Shown piece by piece: positions 41,378 to 49,670 of a stretch of DNA of 64,000 nt; position 1 is the stretch's first letter, and every line of letters starts with the position of its first letter. Location: the NCBI GenBank assembly GCA_964244585.1, contig CAXTJM010000010.1, forward strand, positions 1 to 64,000. The letters run 5' to 3'. The notes beneath the pieces were generated by a model. It searched no databases. It saw only the letters and a list, made by a program, of their open reading frames with translations, and was not told the DNA's origin. The translations under genes and the position numbers were made by a program. The DNA comes from LMUY01 sp964244585. Lineage in GTDB: Bacteria > Pseudomonadota > Alphaproteobacteria > Acetobacterales > Acetobacteraceae.

Positions 41378-41866
41378 CTACGCGCTGGCGGACAGGATCA
41401 GCGGCAGCGTCAGCGCCGCGATAATCGCAAGCTGCGGCGCATCGGCCTCGCCGAACCGGTCGCCGGCGGCGGAGATGCTCAGGCTTGCCATGCAGCGTCC
41501 ACCCAGCATGACGGGCACGTTCACCATGCCGCCCACGCCCAGGCTGAAGATCAGCGCATGGTCGAAGAAGGTGCGCTCGATGTCGGCGGCGTTGTGGCAG
41601 ATATACAGTTCGCCCTCGTCGAGGGTCTTCTTGCCCCAATGCGTGTCCTGCTTGCGCTTGCGGCCGCCGAGCGGATAGGCGTCCGGATGGCTGGAATACA
41701 GCCGCTCCACTTCGGCGGTTGCGATGAGGTGGTTCAGCGCCGTGAACAGCCGGCGATCGTACAGCCGCACCGTCAACGCGTCGATCGCGGCCCAGGCCGC
41801 AGCCGGGTCGGGGCCGGCCGTCAGCCGCATGACATGGGACACGTCGTCTATCGTGATGTCAGGCAC
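41378..41866 (-). CDS. GAF domain-containing protein
   Basis: 162-residue protein made of a single GAF-type sensory domain with no output domain: VERLYSSHPDAYPLGGRKR, GKKTLDEGELYICHNAADIERTF and FSLGVGGMVNVPVMLGG. The C-terminal half (LSISAAGDRFGEADAPQLA) is typical for GAF. GTG 41866 is taken as the start because GAGGAG is eight bases upstream; an in-frame ATG at 41893 is less likely. Last gene of the livGFKHM group, 53 bp after the livM stop. Confidence 0.8.
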   Translation of the reverse strand: MPDITIDDVSHVMRLTAGPDPAAAWAAIDALTVRLYDRRLFTALNHLIATAEVERLYSSHPDAYPLGGRKRKQDTHWGKKTLDEGELYICHNAADIERTFFDHALIFSLGVGGMVNVPVMLGGRCMASLSISAAGDRFGEADAPQLAIIAALTLPLILSASA

Positions 41867-41896
41867 GGGTGATCTCCTCATTAGGTCTGGCATAAG

Positions 41897-41945
41897 CCCT
41901 CCCCCTCCGGGCGGACCCTTCAGGTCCGCCCGGAAGGAGAGGGAG
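41897..41945. repeat. palindromic element spanning the livM stop codon
   Basis: Perfect 12-bp arms TCCGGGCGGACC (41906-41917) and GGTCCGCCCGGA (41923-41934) with a five-base loop, embedded in CCCTCCCCC on one side and AGGAGAGGGAG on the other. The livM stop (41920-41922) is inside the loop, and the last nine LivM residues are encoded by the element. It has the flanking GGAGAGGGAG of the repeat family and could also stabilise or end the liv message. Confidence 0.65.
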
Positions 41946-42858
41946 ACAGGCGTGCAGGGCGCAGCACCGGGTGGTCCAACGGCTCGGGGATCAACCCGCG
42001 CGTGCGGTAGCGCAGCACCACCAGCAGCGAGGCGGTGACCAGGAATTGCTGGAGCGCCGCGCCCTGCACGGGGCCCAGCCCGGGGATCAGCGGCGTGACG
42101 AAGCGCGTGCCCTCCAGGAACACCACGATCAGCACCCCGCCCAAGACCGCCCCGCGATTATTCCCAACACCGCCGGAGAGCAACGCCATCTTGATGTAAA
42201 GCGTCAGCAGCGGCACGAAGATGTCCGGCACGATGAATGAGGTGTAGTGCGCATACAGCGCCCCGGCCAGGCCCAGTGCCGTGCAGCCAATGGCGAACGC
42301 CAGCACCTTGAACGCCAGCACCGGCTTGCCGGCCACCGCCGCCACCTGGTCGTCGTCGCGGATCGCCCGCAACACGCGGCCGAACGGCGAATAGCTCAGC
42401 CGCTGCACGATGACGTAGGTGACCAGCACGACCGCGGCGACCAATGCCAGGTAGGCGAGGTTGAACCCGGACGGGGACAGCAGGCTGCGCCACGGCCCGG
42501 GGATGCCGGACATGCCGTCCGTCCCGTTGGTCAGCCAGGTCTCGTTGCTGGCGGCCACCCGCAGCGATTCCGCGAAGCCCAGCGTAACGATGGCCAGGTA
42601 GTCGCCCCGCAGCCGCGCCGTCAGCAACGCCACCAACGCCCCGGCCACGCCCCCGGCGAGCCCGCCCGCCACTATCCCGACGCCGATCGCCACGCCCAGT
42701 TTGGTGGTCAACAGGGCGGAGGTGTAGGCGCCCACCGCGAAAAAGCCGACCAGGCCCAGATTGACCAGGCCGGCCATGCCCCACATCACGTTCAGCCCCA
42801 GCGCCATCAACGCGTATAGCCCGGCGGTGACGCCAAGGGCGACGATGTAGTTCTGCAT
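41920..42858 (-). CDS. livM: branched-chain amino acid ABC permease LivM
   Basis: 312-residue inner-membrane permease of the HAAT family. Family features: GLYALMALGLNVMWGMAGLVNLGLVGF, LSPSGFNLAYLALVAAVVLV and the EAA-like loop FGRVLRAIRDDDQVAAVAGKP that contacts the ATPases. Eight or more hydrophobic segments. The C-terminal tail LSPSPSGRT comes from a palindromic repeat. Third permease component of this operon after livK and livH; the natural ligand may be another hydrophobic amino acid or amide. Confidence 0.93.
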   Translation of the reverse strand: MQNYIVALGVTAGLYALMALGLNVMWGMAGLVNLGLVGFFAVGAYTSALLTTKLGVAIGVGIVAGGLAGGVAGALVALLTARLRGDYLAIVTLGFAESLRVAASNETWLTNGTDGMSGIPGPWRSLLSPSGFNLAYLALVAAVVLVTYVIVQRLSYSPFGRVLRAIRDDDQVAAVAGKPVLAFKVLAFAIGCTALGLAGALYAHYTSFIVPDIFVPLLTLYIKMALLSGGVGNNRGAVLGGVLIVVFLEGTRFVTPLIPGLGPVQGAALQQFLVTASLLVVLRYRTRGLIPEPLDHPVLRPARLSPSPSGRT

Positions 42859-42861
42859 GGC

Positions 42862-43728
42862 CTAATAGGCCCGCTGGCCCAGCAGCCCGGACGGCCGCAG
42901 GATCAGCACCGCGACGATGGCCAGGAAGCCGACCACGCTGCGGTAGTTGGGGGTCAGCACCAGCAGGCAAAGCTCCTCCCCTACCGAAACGGTCAGCGCC
43001 CCCAGCACGGCGCCGGAGATGCTGCCCAGCCCGCCCACCACCGCCGCGGCGAACACCGACAGCATCACGCGAAATCCCGTCAGCGGGTCGATGGTGGTGT
43101 CCAGCCCGATCAGCATGCCGCCCAGCCCGGCCAATCCCATGCCGACGAAGGAGACGATGCGGGCGACCCGCACCGCGTCCACCCCCTTGATGCGCGCCAG
43201 GGAGGGATTGTCGGCGACGGCGCGCATCGCCTTGCCGGCGCGCGTGAAGCCGAGGAAGGCGAACACCGCGGCCATCACGACAAGGGAGATCGCCATGTTC
43301 TCCACCTGCTGCGGCCCGACATGCAGCCCGGCGAACCGCCAGTCGCGGGCGATCGGCAGGTCGTATTCCCGCAGGTCGTTGCCGAAGACCATGCGCAGCA
43401 GGTTCTCCAGCGCAATGGTCAGCGCGATCGAGCCGATGGCCGTGGTGACGAACCCGGCCGCGCGGAACGGCCGCAGCACGAACTCGTCGCTAGCCACCCC
43501 CACCAGCCCGGCGGCGAGGAATGCCAGGCCCAGCGACGGCACGATGGACAGCCCTAAGACGACGTTGCCGATCCAGCCCGCGAACGCCCCCACCGTCGCA
43601 TGCGAGGCGAGCGCGAAATTGGGAAAGCGCAACACTGCGTAGATCGCCGTCAGCCCGATGGCGGGAACCGCCAGGATCGTCCCGGCCATCAGCCCGTTGA
43701 TCACCAGCTGCGTGACATCGGCGAGCAA
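42862..43728 (-). CDS. livH: branched-chain amino acid ABC permease LivH
   Basis: 288-residue permease. It starts LADVTQLVINGLMAGTILAVPAIGLTAIYAVLRFPNFALAS, in part; this is the normal LivH opening (INGL...YGVLR...NFAHG). The EAA-like loop TRAGKAMRAVADNPSLARIKG and GGLGSISGAVLGALTV are typical. The start is a TTG at 43728, directly after the livK stop (TGATTG), since the first in-frame ATG would cut off the first transmembrane helix. Confidence 0.93.
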   Translation of the reverse strand: MLADVTQLVINGLMAGTILAVPAIGLTAIYAVLRFPNFALASHATVGAFAGWIGNVVLGLSIVPSLGLAFLAAGLVGVASDEFVLRPFRAAGFVTTAIGSIALTIALENLLRMVFGNDLREYDLPIARDWRFAGLHVGPQQVENMAISLVVMAAVFAFLGFTRAGKAMRAVADNPSLARIKGVDAVRVARIVSFVGMGLAGLGGMLIGLDTTIDPLTGFRVMLSVFAAAVVGGLGSISGAVLGALTVSVGEELCLLVLTPNYRSVVGFLAIVAVLILRPSGLLGQRAY

Positions 43729-44937
43729 TCAGGCGACCTTCACGAAGGTCAACCCGCCGTTCTTCACTACCAGGTAGCGGAACTTGCAGTCCTGGATGTC
43801 GCCGATGTCGGTGAAGTCGCAGGGGCCGCTGGCGCCCTCGTAATTGACCTCGCCGCCTTTTGCCAGCACGGCCAGCCCGTCCACCGCGCTGTAGACCTTG
43901 GTGCCGTCGCCCTGGGAGACCCGGCGCACCGTGTCGCGGATCGCTGTTCCCGTGGCGGCCTTCGCCCGCGCGATCGACAGCCCGACCAGGCTCATCCAAT
44001 CCACCGCCTGCGTCTGGTACGAATCAGGGTTTGCGTCGCCCAGCAGCTTGATGGCGCCGGCATAGGCCGGCGAGTCGATGTCGGCCGAGGGCTGCACGGT
44101 GTAGGTTCCCTCCGTCACCTCCTTCGGCAGCGCCTCCACCGACTTGGCGGTCAGCGCGTAGGATTGGGTGAAGCGGCCGCCTTCGTAGCCGGCGCGGAAC
44201 AGGTCCCGCAGCAGCACCGTCACGTCGGGGGTGTAGCCGTTCAGGTAGATCATGTCCGGCTTGCCGCGCAGGATCTGGTCCACCTCGGAGCGATAGCTGG
44301 TCTTGTCCTTCTCGTAGATCAGCGCGCCGACCATTTCGGAGCCATGCTGCGCCAGCACCTCCTTCACCCGGTCCTGCGTCGGCTGGGCGAAGGGTGACTG
44401 GATGGACATCATGGCCACCCGCTTGGCCCCGGTCGCGGCCATGAACTCGGCATGCTTGGCCCCTTGCAGGTAGTTGTTGGGCTGCGTCCGGATCAGGTAG
44501 CCCTGGTGTGGCAACCTGGTGATGTTGTCCGCACCCGAGGTCGTGGTCAGGAAGGTCTTGCTCTCCCAGCAGACCGGCGCCACCGCGGTCGTCACGGCGG
44601 AGGCCCAGGTGCCCATGATCACCGGGACCTTGTCCACGTCGACCAGCTTGCGCGCCGCACGCACCGCCGCTTCCGGGTTGGTCTGGTCGTCTTCGACCAC
44701 GAAGCCGACCTTGCGGCCCAGCAGCCCACCCGCGCTGTTGATTTGTTCGCCCACGGCCTGGATCGCCTTCAGCATGCGCGGCCCGTCATAGCCGCCCGCC
44801 CCTGTCAGCGGCGTCAGCACGCCCAGGCTCAAGGGCGGCTCCTGCGCGCGTAGGACATGCGGCGCGGCCAGGGCTGCGACAGACCCGGCCAGGACGGCGC
44901 GCCGGGTGGGAACAAGCCTGTTCGTGTTTTCGCTCAT
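43729..44937 (-). CDS. livK: branched-chain amino acid ABC substrate-binding protein (LivK type)
   Basis: 402-residue periplasmic type I binding protein. A twin-arginine signal (PTRRAVLAGSVAALAAPHVLRAQ) precedes the mature start. Motifs: LSLGVLTPLTGAGGYDGPRML, VGFVVEDDQTNPEAAVRAARKLVD and the hinge AVDWMSLVGLSIARAKA. Fold family Peripla_BP_6. Placed between livF and livH in the operon; the ligand could be an amide, urea or an aromatic amino acid as well as leucine. Confidence 0.92.
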   Translation of the reverse strand: MSENTNRLVPTRRAVLAGSVAALAAPHVLRAQEPPLSLGVLTPLTGAGGYDGPRMLKAIQAVGEQINSAGGLLGRKVGFVVEDDQTNPEAAVRAARKLVDVDKVPVIMGTWASAVTTAVAPVCWESKTFLTTTSGADNITRLPHQGYLIRTQPNNYLQGAKHAEFMAATGAKRVAMMSIQSPFAQPTQDRVKEVLAQHGSEMVGALIYEKDKTSYRSEVDQILRGKPDMIYLNGYTPDVTVLLRDLFRAGYEGGRFTQSYALTAKSVEALPKEVTEGTYTVQPSADIDSPAYAGAIKLLGDANPDSYQTQAVDWMSLVGLSIARAKAATGTAIRDTVRRVSQGDGTKVYSAVDGLAVLAKGGEVNYEGASGPCDFTDIGDIQDCKFRYLVVKNGGLTFVKVA

Positions 44938-44949
44938 GTCGTTCTCCTA

Positions 44950-45657
44950 TCATCCACCGAGGAATATCCGCCTGATCTCCGGGTCCGCGGCAAGCGTGCT
45001 CGCGACCCCCGTCGCACCCGTTCGTCCATCGACCAGCACGTAGGCGCGATCGGCGATCGCCAGCGCCTCGTTGGCATTCTGCTCCACCAGCGCCACGGCG
45101 AGGCCGCCCTGGTTGAGCGACCGGATCTGCCCGAACAGCTCCTGCGCCGCCTTGGGCGACAGCCCGGCGGAGGGTTCGTCCAGCAGCAGCAGCACCGGCG
45201 CCACCATCAGCGCCATGCCCATCGCCAGCAATTGCCGCTCCCCGCCCGATAGCGTGCGGGCCGCCTGGCGGCGCTTGCGGCCGAGCACGGGGAAACGCTG
45301 CATCGCCTGCTCCATCCGGCGCGGCACCTGTTTCGGGTCGACATAGCCGCCCATCTCCAGGTTCTCGCGCACCGTCATGGTCGGGAACACGTTCTGCTCC
45401 TGCGGCACATAGGCGATGCCGCGGCGCGCCAGCTCCGGCGGCGGCAGCCCCGCCACCGGGCGGCCCTGCAACAGGATCGACCCGGCGGACGGCGCCAGCA
45501 GCCCGGCGACCGACTTCAACAGAGTGGACTTGCCGGCGCCGTTCGGCCCGATGATGCAGACGATCTCGCCGGGCTGCACGGCGAAATCCAGGCCCTTCAG
45601 GATGTGGTCCGCCGCGGAATAGCCGGCGACCAGGCCCGACACCGTCAGGAGACCCAA
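44950..45657 (-). CDS. livF: branched-chain amino acid ABC ATPase LivF
   Basis: 235-residue ABC ATPase. Walker A GPNGAGKSTLL (about 38-48), Q-loop YVPQEQNVFPTMTVRENL, signature LSGGERQLLAMGMALM, Walker B LLLLDEPSAGLSP and switch VEQNANEAL. It starts from a TTG (45657) that overlaps the livG end by 13 bases, because the family N-terminus LL-x-V-x-x-L-x-A-G-Y fits this codon. A GTG 15 bases later would remove the first strand. Confidence 0.94.
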   Translation of the reverse strand: MGLLTVSGLVAGYSAADHILKGLDFAVQPGEIVCIIGPNGAGKSTLLKSVAGLLAPSAGSILLQGRPVAGLPPPELARRGIAYVPQEQNVFPTMTVRENLEMGGYVDPKQVPRRMEQAMQRFPVLGRKRRQAARTLSGGERQLLAMGMALMVAPVLLLLDEPSAGLSPKAAQELFGQIRSLNQGGLAVALVEQNANEALAIADRAYVLVDGRTGATGVASTLAADPEIRRIFLGG

Positions 45658-46415
45658 CGCTTGCCCCCCATATAGGCGTCCTGCACTGCGCCATCGGCCG
45701 CGACCGCGTCGAAGCCGCCTTCGGTCAGCCGCCGCCCCTCCGCCATGACGATGACGTGGTCGCAGAGCCGGGCGATCATGTCCATCTGGTGCTCGATCAG
45801 CACCAGCGTGATCCCGCCGGCGACGATCTCCCGCAGCCGTTCGCCGATCTCCCGCGACAGGCTCGGGTTCACGCCGGCCAGCGGCTCGTCCAGCAGGATG
45901 AGCTTGGGCTCGGTCATCAGCGCGCGGCCGATTTCCAGCAGCTTCTTCTGGCCGCCGGACAAAGCGGCCGCCGGGTTGTCCAGCACGTGGCCCAGGCGCA
46001 GGCGCTGGGCGATCGCCTCCGCCCGTTCTTGCAGGCTTGCCTCCCGCGACAGCATCGCCCGCGTACGGAGCAGGGCGGCCAGCACGGATTCACCCGGTTG
46101 CGCGGCGCCATACAGCAGCAGGTTCTCGCGCACCGTCAGCCTGGGGCAGCCGCGCGCGATCTGGAAGGTCCGGACCAGCCCGCTCCGGGTGATCCGGTCC
46201 GCGCGCCAGCCCGTGATATCCACGCCGTCGAACAGGATGCGCCCGCTGCTGGGAGGCACCACGCCCGAAAGGCAATTGAACAGGGTGGTCTTGCCTGCGC
46301 CGTTCGGGCCGATCAGCCCGGTGATCCGGCCCGCGGCGATGCTCAGGTCGACCCCATTGAGCGCGTGCACGCCGTAGAAGTGGCGTGTCACGCCGCGGAC
46401 CTCCAGCAATGCCAT
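45645..46415 (-). CDS. livG: branched-chain amino acid ABC ATPase LivG
   Basis: 256-residue ABC ATPase, first gene of livG-livF-livK-livH-livM. Walker A GPNGAGKTTLFN, RTFQIARGCPRLTVREN (LivG-specific), signature LSGGQKKLLEIGRAL, Walker B LILLDEPLAGVNP and switch IEHQMDMI. Separated from the LysR gene by 102 bp on the same strand, so the two may be co-transcribed or the gap may hold a promoter. Confidence 0.95.
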   Translation of the reverse strand: MALLEVRGVTRHFYGVHALNGVDLSIAAGRITGLIGPNGAGKTTLFNCLSGVVPPSSGRILFDGVDITGWRADRITRSGLVRTFQIARGCPRLTVRENLLLYGAAQPGESVLAALLRTRAMLSREASLQERAEAIAQRLRLGHVLDNPAAALSGGQKKLLEIGRALMTEPKLILLDEPLAGVNPSLSREIGERLREIVAGGITLVLIEHQMDMIARLCDHVIVMAEGRRLTEGGFDAVAADGAVQDAYMGGKRWVS

Positions 46416-46517
46416 CCCGACCCTCCATCCGCCGAACCCCTGTCGCCGGGCATCCAGCGGCGACGGGGAAAAGCAGCATCCATGCCAGCGGTTGCATCGC
46501 CGTCGACGCCGGCTTCG

Positions 46518-47423
46518 TCAGGCAGCCTTCAGGTACTCGGCCCGATCCAGGAAGCTGCGCACGCCCTCGAGAAACTTCGCGCGGAAATCCTGCGCGATCA
46601 CCGACAGCGGACGTTCGATCGAATGCACCAGCGCCGTGCCGATGCTAAGCGCGGGTTCGAGTTCGCGGAGCACCACGTTGCGGCCGATGAACTCGCTGGC
46701 GCTGAACGGGTCGACGATCGCGACCCCCATGCCCTCGGACACGAGCACGCAGGCGATCGAGCACAGGTGCGTTTCGATCACGTGGCGGCAGCGAACCGCT
46801 TGCAGGGCGGATTGGATCGGGTGCAATCCCTCCGTGAAACGCTTCAGCAGGATCAGGTATTCGTCATGCAGGTCGGTGGCCTGTATGGAGCCCTTGGCCG
46901 CTAGCCGGTGGCCATGCGGCAGGGCGACCACGGCGTGATCGTCCAGCGGCGCCACTGCCAGCACGTCGCGCCGGAACGGCAGGTCCACGATGCCGATGTC
47001 GTAGTGCCCGTCGATCACACGTTCCCTGATCGCCGAGGATGGCAGGCTGTCGACCAGCATCTTGAGCTGGGGCCGCTGACGCGAAAACCCTGCAACCATG
47101 CGGGGAAGGTATGCGGCCATGGCGGGGAGGCCGGCGATCCGGAGCGTTCCGCCGCGTCCCACCCGCAGATCGTCGGCAAAATCGCGGATCTGCTTGAGAC
47201 CGATGAAGGCGCGTTCGACTTCGGCAAGCAGCGCCTGGGCTTCGGCCGTCGGCACGACCAGGTTCCCGCGGCGAAGGAACAGGCTAAGTCCGAGTTCCTG
47301 TTCCAGGTCACGCACCAGCCGACTGACGGCAGGCTGGGTGACGTGGATGGAAGCAGCCGCCGCCGTCATCGCCCCGGTCAGCATCACAGCCCTGAACGCT
47401 TCGATCTGCCGGCTTTGGATCAT
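46518..47423 (-). CDS. LysR-family transcriptional regulator
   Basis: 301 residues with an N-terminal winged helix: SRQIEAFRAVMLTGAMTAAAASIHVTQPAVSRLVRDLEQELG (partly quoted; helix-turn-helix ASIHVTQPAVSRLVRDLE) and LFLRRGNLVVPTAEAQALL. The C-terminal effector domain is PBP2-like (LRIAGLPAMAAYLPRMVAGF, VLVSEGMGVAIVDPF). It belongs near the regulators of opine/amino acid uptake. Likely controls the liv operon located downstream on the same strand; no divergent target faces it. Confidence 0.93.
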   Translation of the reverse strand: MIQSRQIEAFRAVMLTGAMTAAAASIHVTQPAVSRLVRDLEQELGLSLFLRRGNLVVPTAEAQALLAEVERAFIGLKQIRDFADDLRVGRGGTLRIAGLPAMAAYLPRMVAGFSRQRPQLKMLVDSLPSSAIRERVIDGHYDIGIVDLPFRRDVLAVAPLDDHAVVALPHGHRLAAKGSIQATDLHDEYLILLKRFTEGLHPIQSALQAVRCRHVIETHLCSIACVLVSEGMGVAIVDPFSASEFIGRNVVLRELEPALSIGTALVHSIERPLSVIAQDFRAKFLEGVRSFLDRAEYLKAA

Positions 47424-47683
47424 GCTTCAGTATAACATGGGTGTATTCTTGCCAGCAAATCTGAAGCGGAATCCGCCTCCCGCCCAGCGCACTTGTTAAT
47501 GCGTAGGAACGCCAACCAAAATCCGGCTCGCCGCCTTGTCTCACACTTGGTTATCGGTCGCCGAGGGCCAGGATGCGAAGCGCCGGGAAGACGTTCTGGA
47601 GCGGCGACGCGGACCCTCACCGCTCCGGCCGGCCGAGCGGTCTAGCGCGGCCTTGATCATGGATCGTATCCCGCGCGGCGGCG
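47424..47683. other. 260-bp gap with one hairpin, no gene recognised
   Basis: Lies upstream of the LysR gene. A perfect 7-bp inverted repeat ACCGCTC (47619-47625) / GAGCGGT (47635-47641) without T run follows the small secreted-protein gene and could end its transcript. The AT-richer stretch near 47425-47465 (for example CAGTATAACATGGGTGTATT) is where the LysR gene promoter and a LysR operator would be expected. Confidence 0.35.
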
Positions 47684-48022
47684 TCAATAGTGCATCGACC
47701 TGCCGCCGCCTGTCATGGCGGAGGAGGTCGAGCCGCCACTCGTTCCCTGCGGTGCGTAGGTGAAGCCTTGCGGCAGTCCTTCTGACGGTGATCCGGCTGG
47801 CGCGGCGGCGGCCGTCTCGCCGGGGCCGCGCAGCAGGTCGCATTGCCACCGCCAACCCGCCGGCCGGGCGGTCAACTGACCGCCGCGATCATACCCGCAA
47901 CTGCAGCCGCCTTGGCTGACCTGGCCGTCCAGCGCGGCGGTGCAGCGAGGCAGCATCGGCTGGGTCGCAGCGGCGAAGCCGGTGAGGCAAAGGGCCGTGA
48001 CGATAGCGGCGGAAACTCTCAT
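47684..48022 (-). CDS. small secreted cysteine-containing protein of unknown function
   Basis: 112 residues. MRVSAAIVTALCLTGFAAATQP is a likely Sec signal peptide with cleavage after ATQ or so. The mature part has paired cysteines (RCTAAL, GGCSCGYD, WQCDLL) and a Gly/Ser-rich C-terminus. Family not recognised. It is 48 bp downstream of the PEP mutase-family gene on the same strand. Confidence 0.65.
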   Translation of the reverse strand: MRVSAAIVTALCLTGFAAATQPMLPRCTAALDGQVSQGGCSCGYDRGGQLTARPAGWRWQCDLLRGPGETAAAAPAGSPSEGLPQGFTYAPQGTSGGSTSSAMTGGGRSMHY

Positions 48023-48070
48023 TCCCGGACTGTGGCCGGCGTGGGTTAGCCAATGATGAACGGCCGGCCC

Positions 48071-48949
48071 TCACGCCTTTCGCAGCCCGAGGAAGCGGGC
48101 CGCCCATGCGGCGTAGTCATCGCCCCGGGTGACATCCCGTATCAGCCTGGCTGCCGCCAATCCGCCGATCTCGTCCGGCGGCACGCCCTCGCGCAAGGCC
48201 TTCAGCGTATCGTGGATCGCGCGGATCGAAGCAGCGAAGGGCTGGTGGCCCTGGAGGCTGATGCGGATTCCGGCGGCGGCCAAGGCCGTGCGGTCGCCCA
48301 GCGCGGCTGGGGCGCTGCCCAGGATGATCGGCAGCCGGGTCGCGTCGGCCAACGCCGTTATCTGCGCAGCCTCGGTCACGCCGGTGAAGAACAATGCATC
48401 CGGGCCGAGCGCGGCGTAGGCCCGGGCGCGTGCCACCGCATCGTCCAGGCCTGCTACGGACACCGCGCTCGTGCGGGCGATGATGGCCAGCGCCGCATCG
48501 TCGCGGGCGGCCAGGGCGGCGGCGATCTTGCCGACGCCTTCCTCGACCGGCAGCAGGGTCGGCGTTGCGGCGCCGAACGGCGTGGGAAGCTCGGTGTCCT
48601 CGATGGTCAGCGCCGCGACGCCGGCCGCCTCCAGCTCCTGCACGGTGCGCATGACGTTGAGCGCGTTGCCATAGCCGTGATCCGCGTCCACCAGCAGCGG
48701 CAGTTCGGCCGCCCGGCAGATGCGCCTTGCCTGCCCGGCAAACTCCGTCAGCGTCAACACGACGATATCGGGCGCACCCAGCACGGCCAGCGAGGCGACC
48801 GACCCGGCGAACATCGCCACCTCGAAGCCCAACGATGCGGCGATGCGGGCGGATATGGCGTCATGCACCGAACCCGGATGGAAGCAGTCCTCGCCCGCCA
48901 GGATGTCGCGGAAGCGGAGCCGCATCCGGTGCGCCTTGTCGAATGCCAT
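48071..48949 (-). CDS. isocitrate lyase/PEP mutase family protein, oxaloacetate decarboxylase-like
   Basis: 292-residue TIM-barrel enzyme. DILAGEDCFHPGSVHDAISARIAASLGFEV (partly) and LPLLVDADHGYGNALNVMRTVQELEAAG carry the Mg-binding DADHGYG and the family loop GVAALTIEDTELPTPFG. The catalytic Cys of isocitrate lyases is absent (loop TPFG), which fits the oxaloacetate decarboxylase/carboxyvinyl-phosphonate-mutase-like group described for Pseudomonas PA4872. It may act on oxaloacetate or a related 2-oxo acid. Divergent from the isochorismatase-fold gene. Confidence 0.85.
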   Translation of the reverse strand: MAFDKAHRMRLRFRDILAGEDCFHPGSVHDAISARIAASLGFEVAMFAGSVASLAVLGAPDIVVLTLTEFAGQARRICRAAELPLLVDADHGYGNALNVMRTVQELEAAGVAALTIEDTELPTPFGAATPTLLPVEEGVGKIAAALAARDDAALAIIARTSAVSVAGLDDAVARARAYAALGPDALFFTGVTEAAQITALADATRLPIILGSAPAALGDRTALAAAGIRISLQGHQPFAASIRAIHDTLKALREGVPPDEIGGLAAARLIRDVTRGDDYAAWAARFLGLRKA

Positions 48950-49076
48950 GTGGGCGATCCTCGTCGTTGGTCATCCACTATGATGGCGCCAGCCCGCGGC
49001 AGGGAAGCGGCTCGCCCTGCCGGCCAGGACGGCGCATGATGCCGCCTCGCCGCTTGGACGATAAAAGGTGTCGATC

Positions 49077-49670
49077 ATGGCTGATTTCGATCCCGCTACT
49101 ACCGCGCTGGTGCTGATAGACCTGCAGGCCGGCATCGTCGGCATGACCCTGGCGCCACGGTCCGGCGGAGACGTCGCGGCCATGGGCCAGAGTTTGGCCG
49201 CGCGGTTCCGCGCCGTGGGAGCGCCCGTCGTGCTGGTCAGGGTCGCGTGGGCGGCGGACTATGCCGATGCTCCGGGCGGGGCCGTGGACCAGGCGGGGCC
49301 GCGGCCGCCGGGCGGCCTGCCGGCGGCATGGAGCACATTGGTGGACGGCCTCGCCCAGCCGACCGACATCCTCGTCACGAAGCGGCAATGGGGTGCCTTC
49401 ACGGGCACCGAGTTGGATTTGCAGCTCCGCCGCCGTGGCATCAAGACGGTCGTGATCGGCGGCATTGCCACCAATTTCGGCGTCGAGTCCACGGTCCGCC
49501 ACGCGTGGGAACTGGGCTACGACGTCGTCGTCGTGGAGGATGCCTGTGCCACCGTGTCAGCCGAACTTCACGAGGTGGCAATCCGCTTCATCTTCCCGCG
49601 GATCGCCCGTGTCGTGGCCAGCAGTGCCGTGACGTTCCCGGCCCGCGCTGGGCGAGCGGTGGGCGCCTAG
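49077..49670 (+). CDS. isochorismatase-fold hydrolase lacking the cysteine nucleophile
   Basis: 197-residue protein of the cysteine hydrolase superfamily. Triad positions: D15 (ALVLIDLQ), K102 (VTKRQWGAF) and the usual Cys site reads GIATNFGVEST, so G135 replaces cysteine. This also happens in isochorismatases (PhzD) that cleave a vinyl ether without a Cys. The function is therefore unlikely to be amidase; isochorismatase-like or unknown chemistry is more probable. ATG 49077 with AAAAGG eight bases upstream is chosen over GTG 49068. Its end overlaps the convergent chemoreceptor by four bases. Confidence 0.85.
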   Translation: MADFDPATTALVLIDLQAGIVGMTLAPRSGGDVAAMGQSLAARFRAVGAPVVLVRVAWAADYADAPGGAVDQAGPRPPGGLPAAWSTLVDGLAQPTDILVTKRQWGAFTGTELDLQLRRRGIKTVVIGGIATNFGVESTVRHAWELGYDVVVVEDACATVSAELHEVAIRFIFPRIARVVASSAVTFPARAGRAVGA

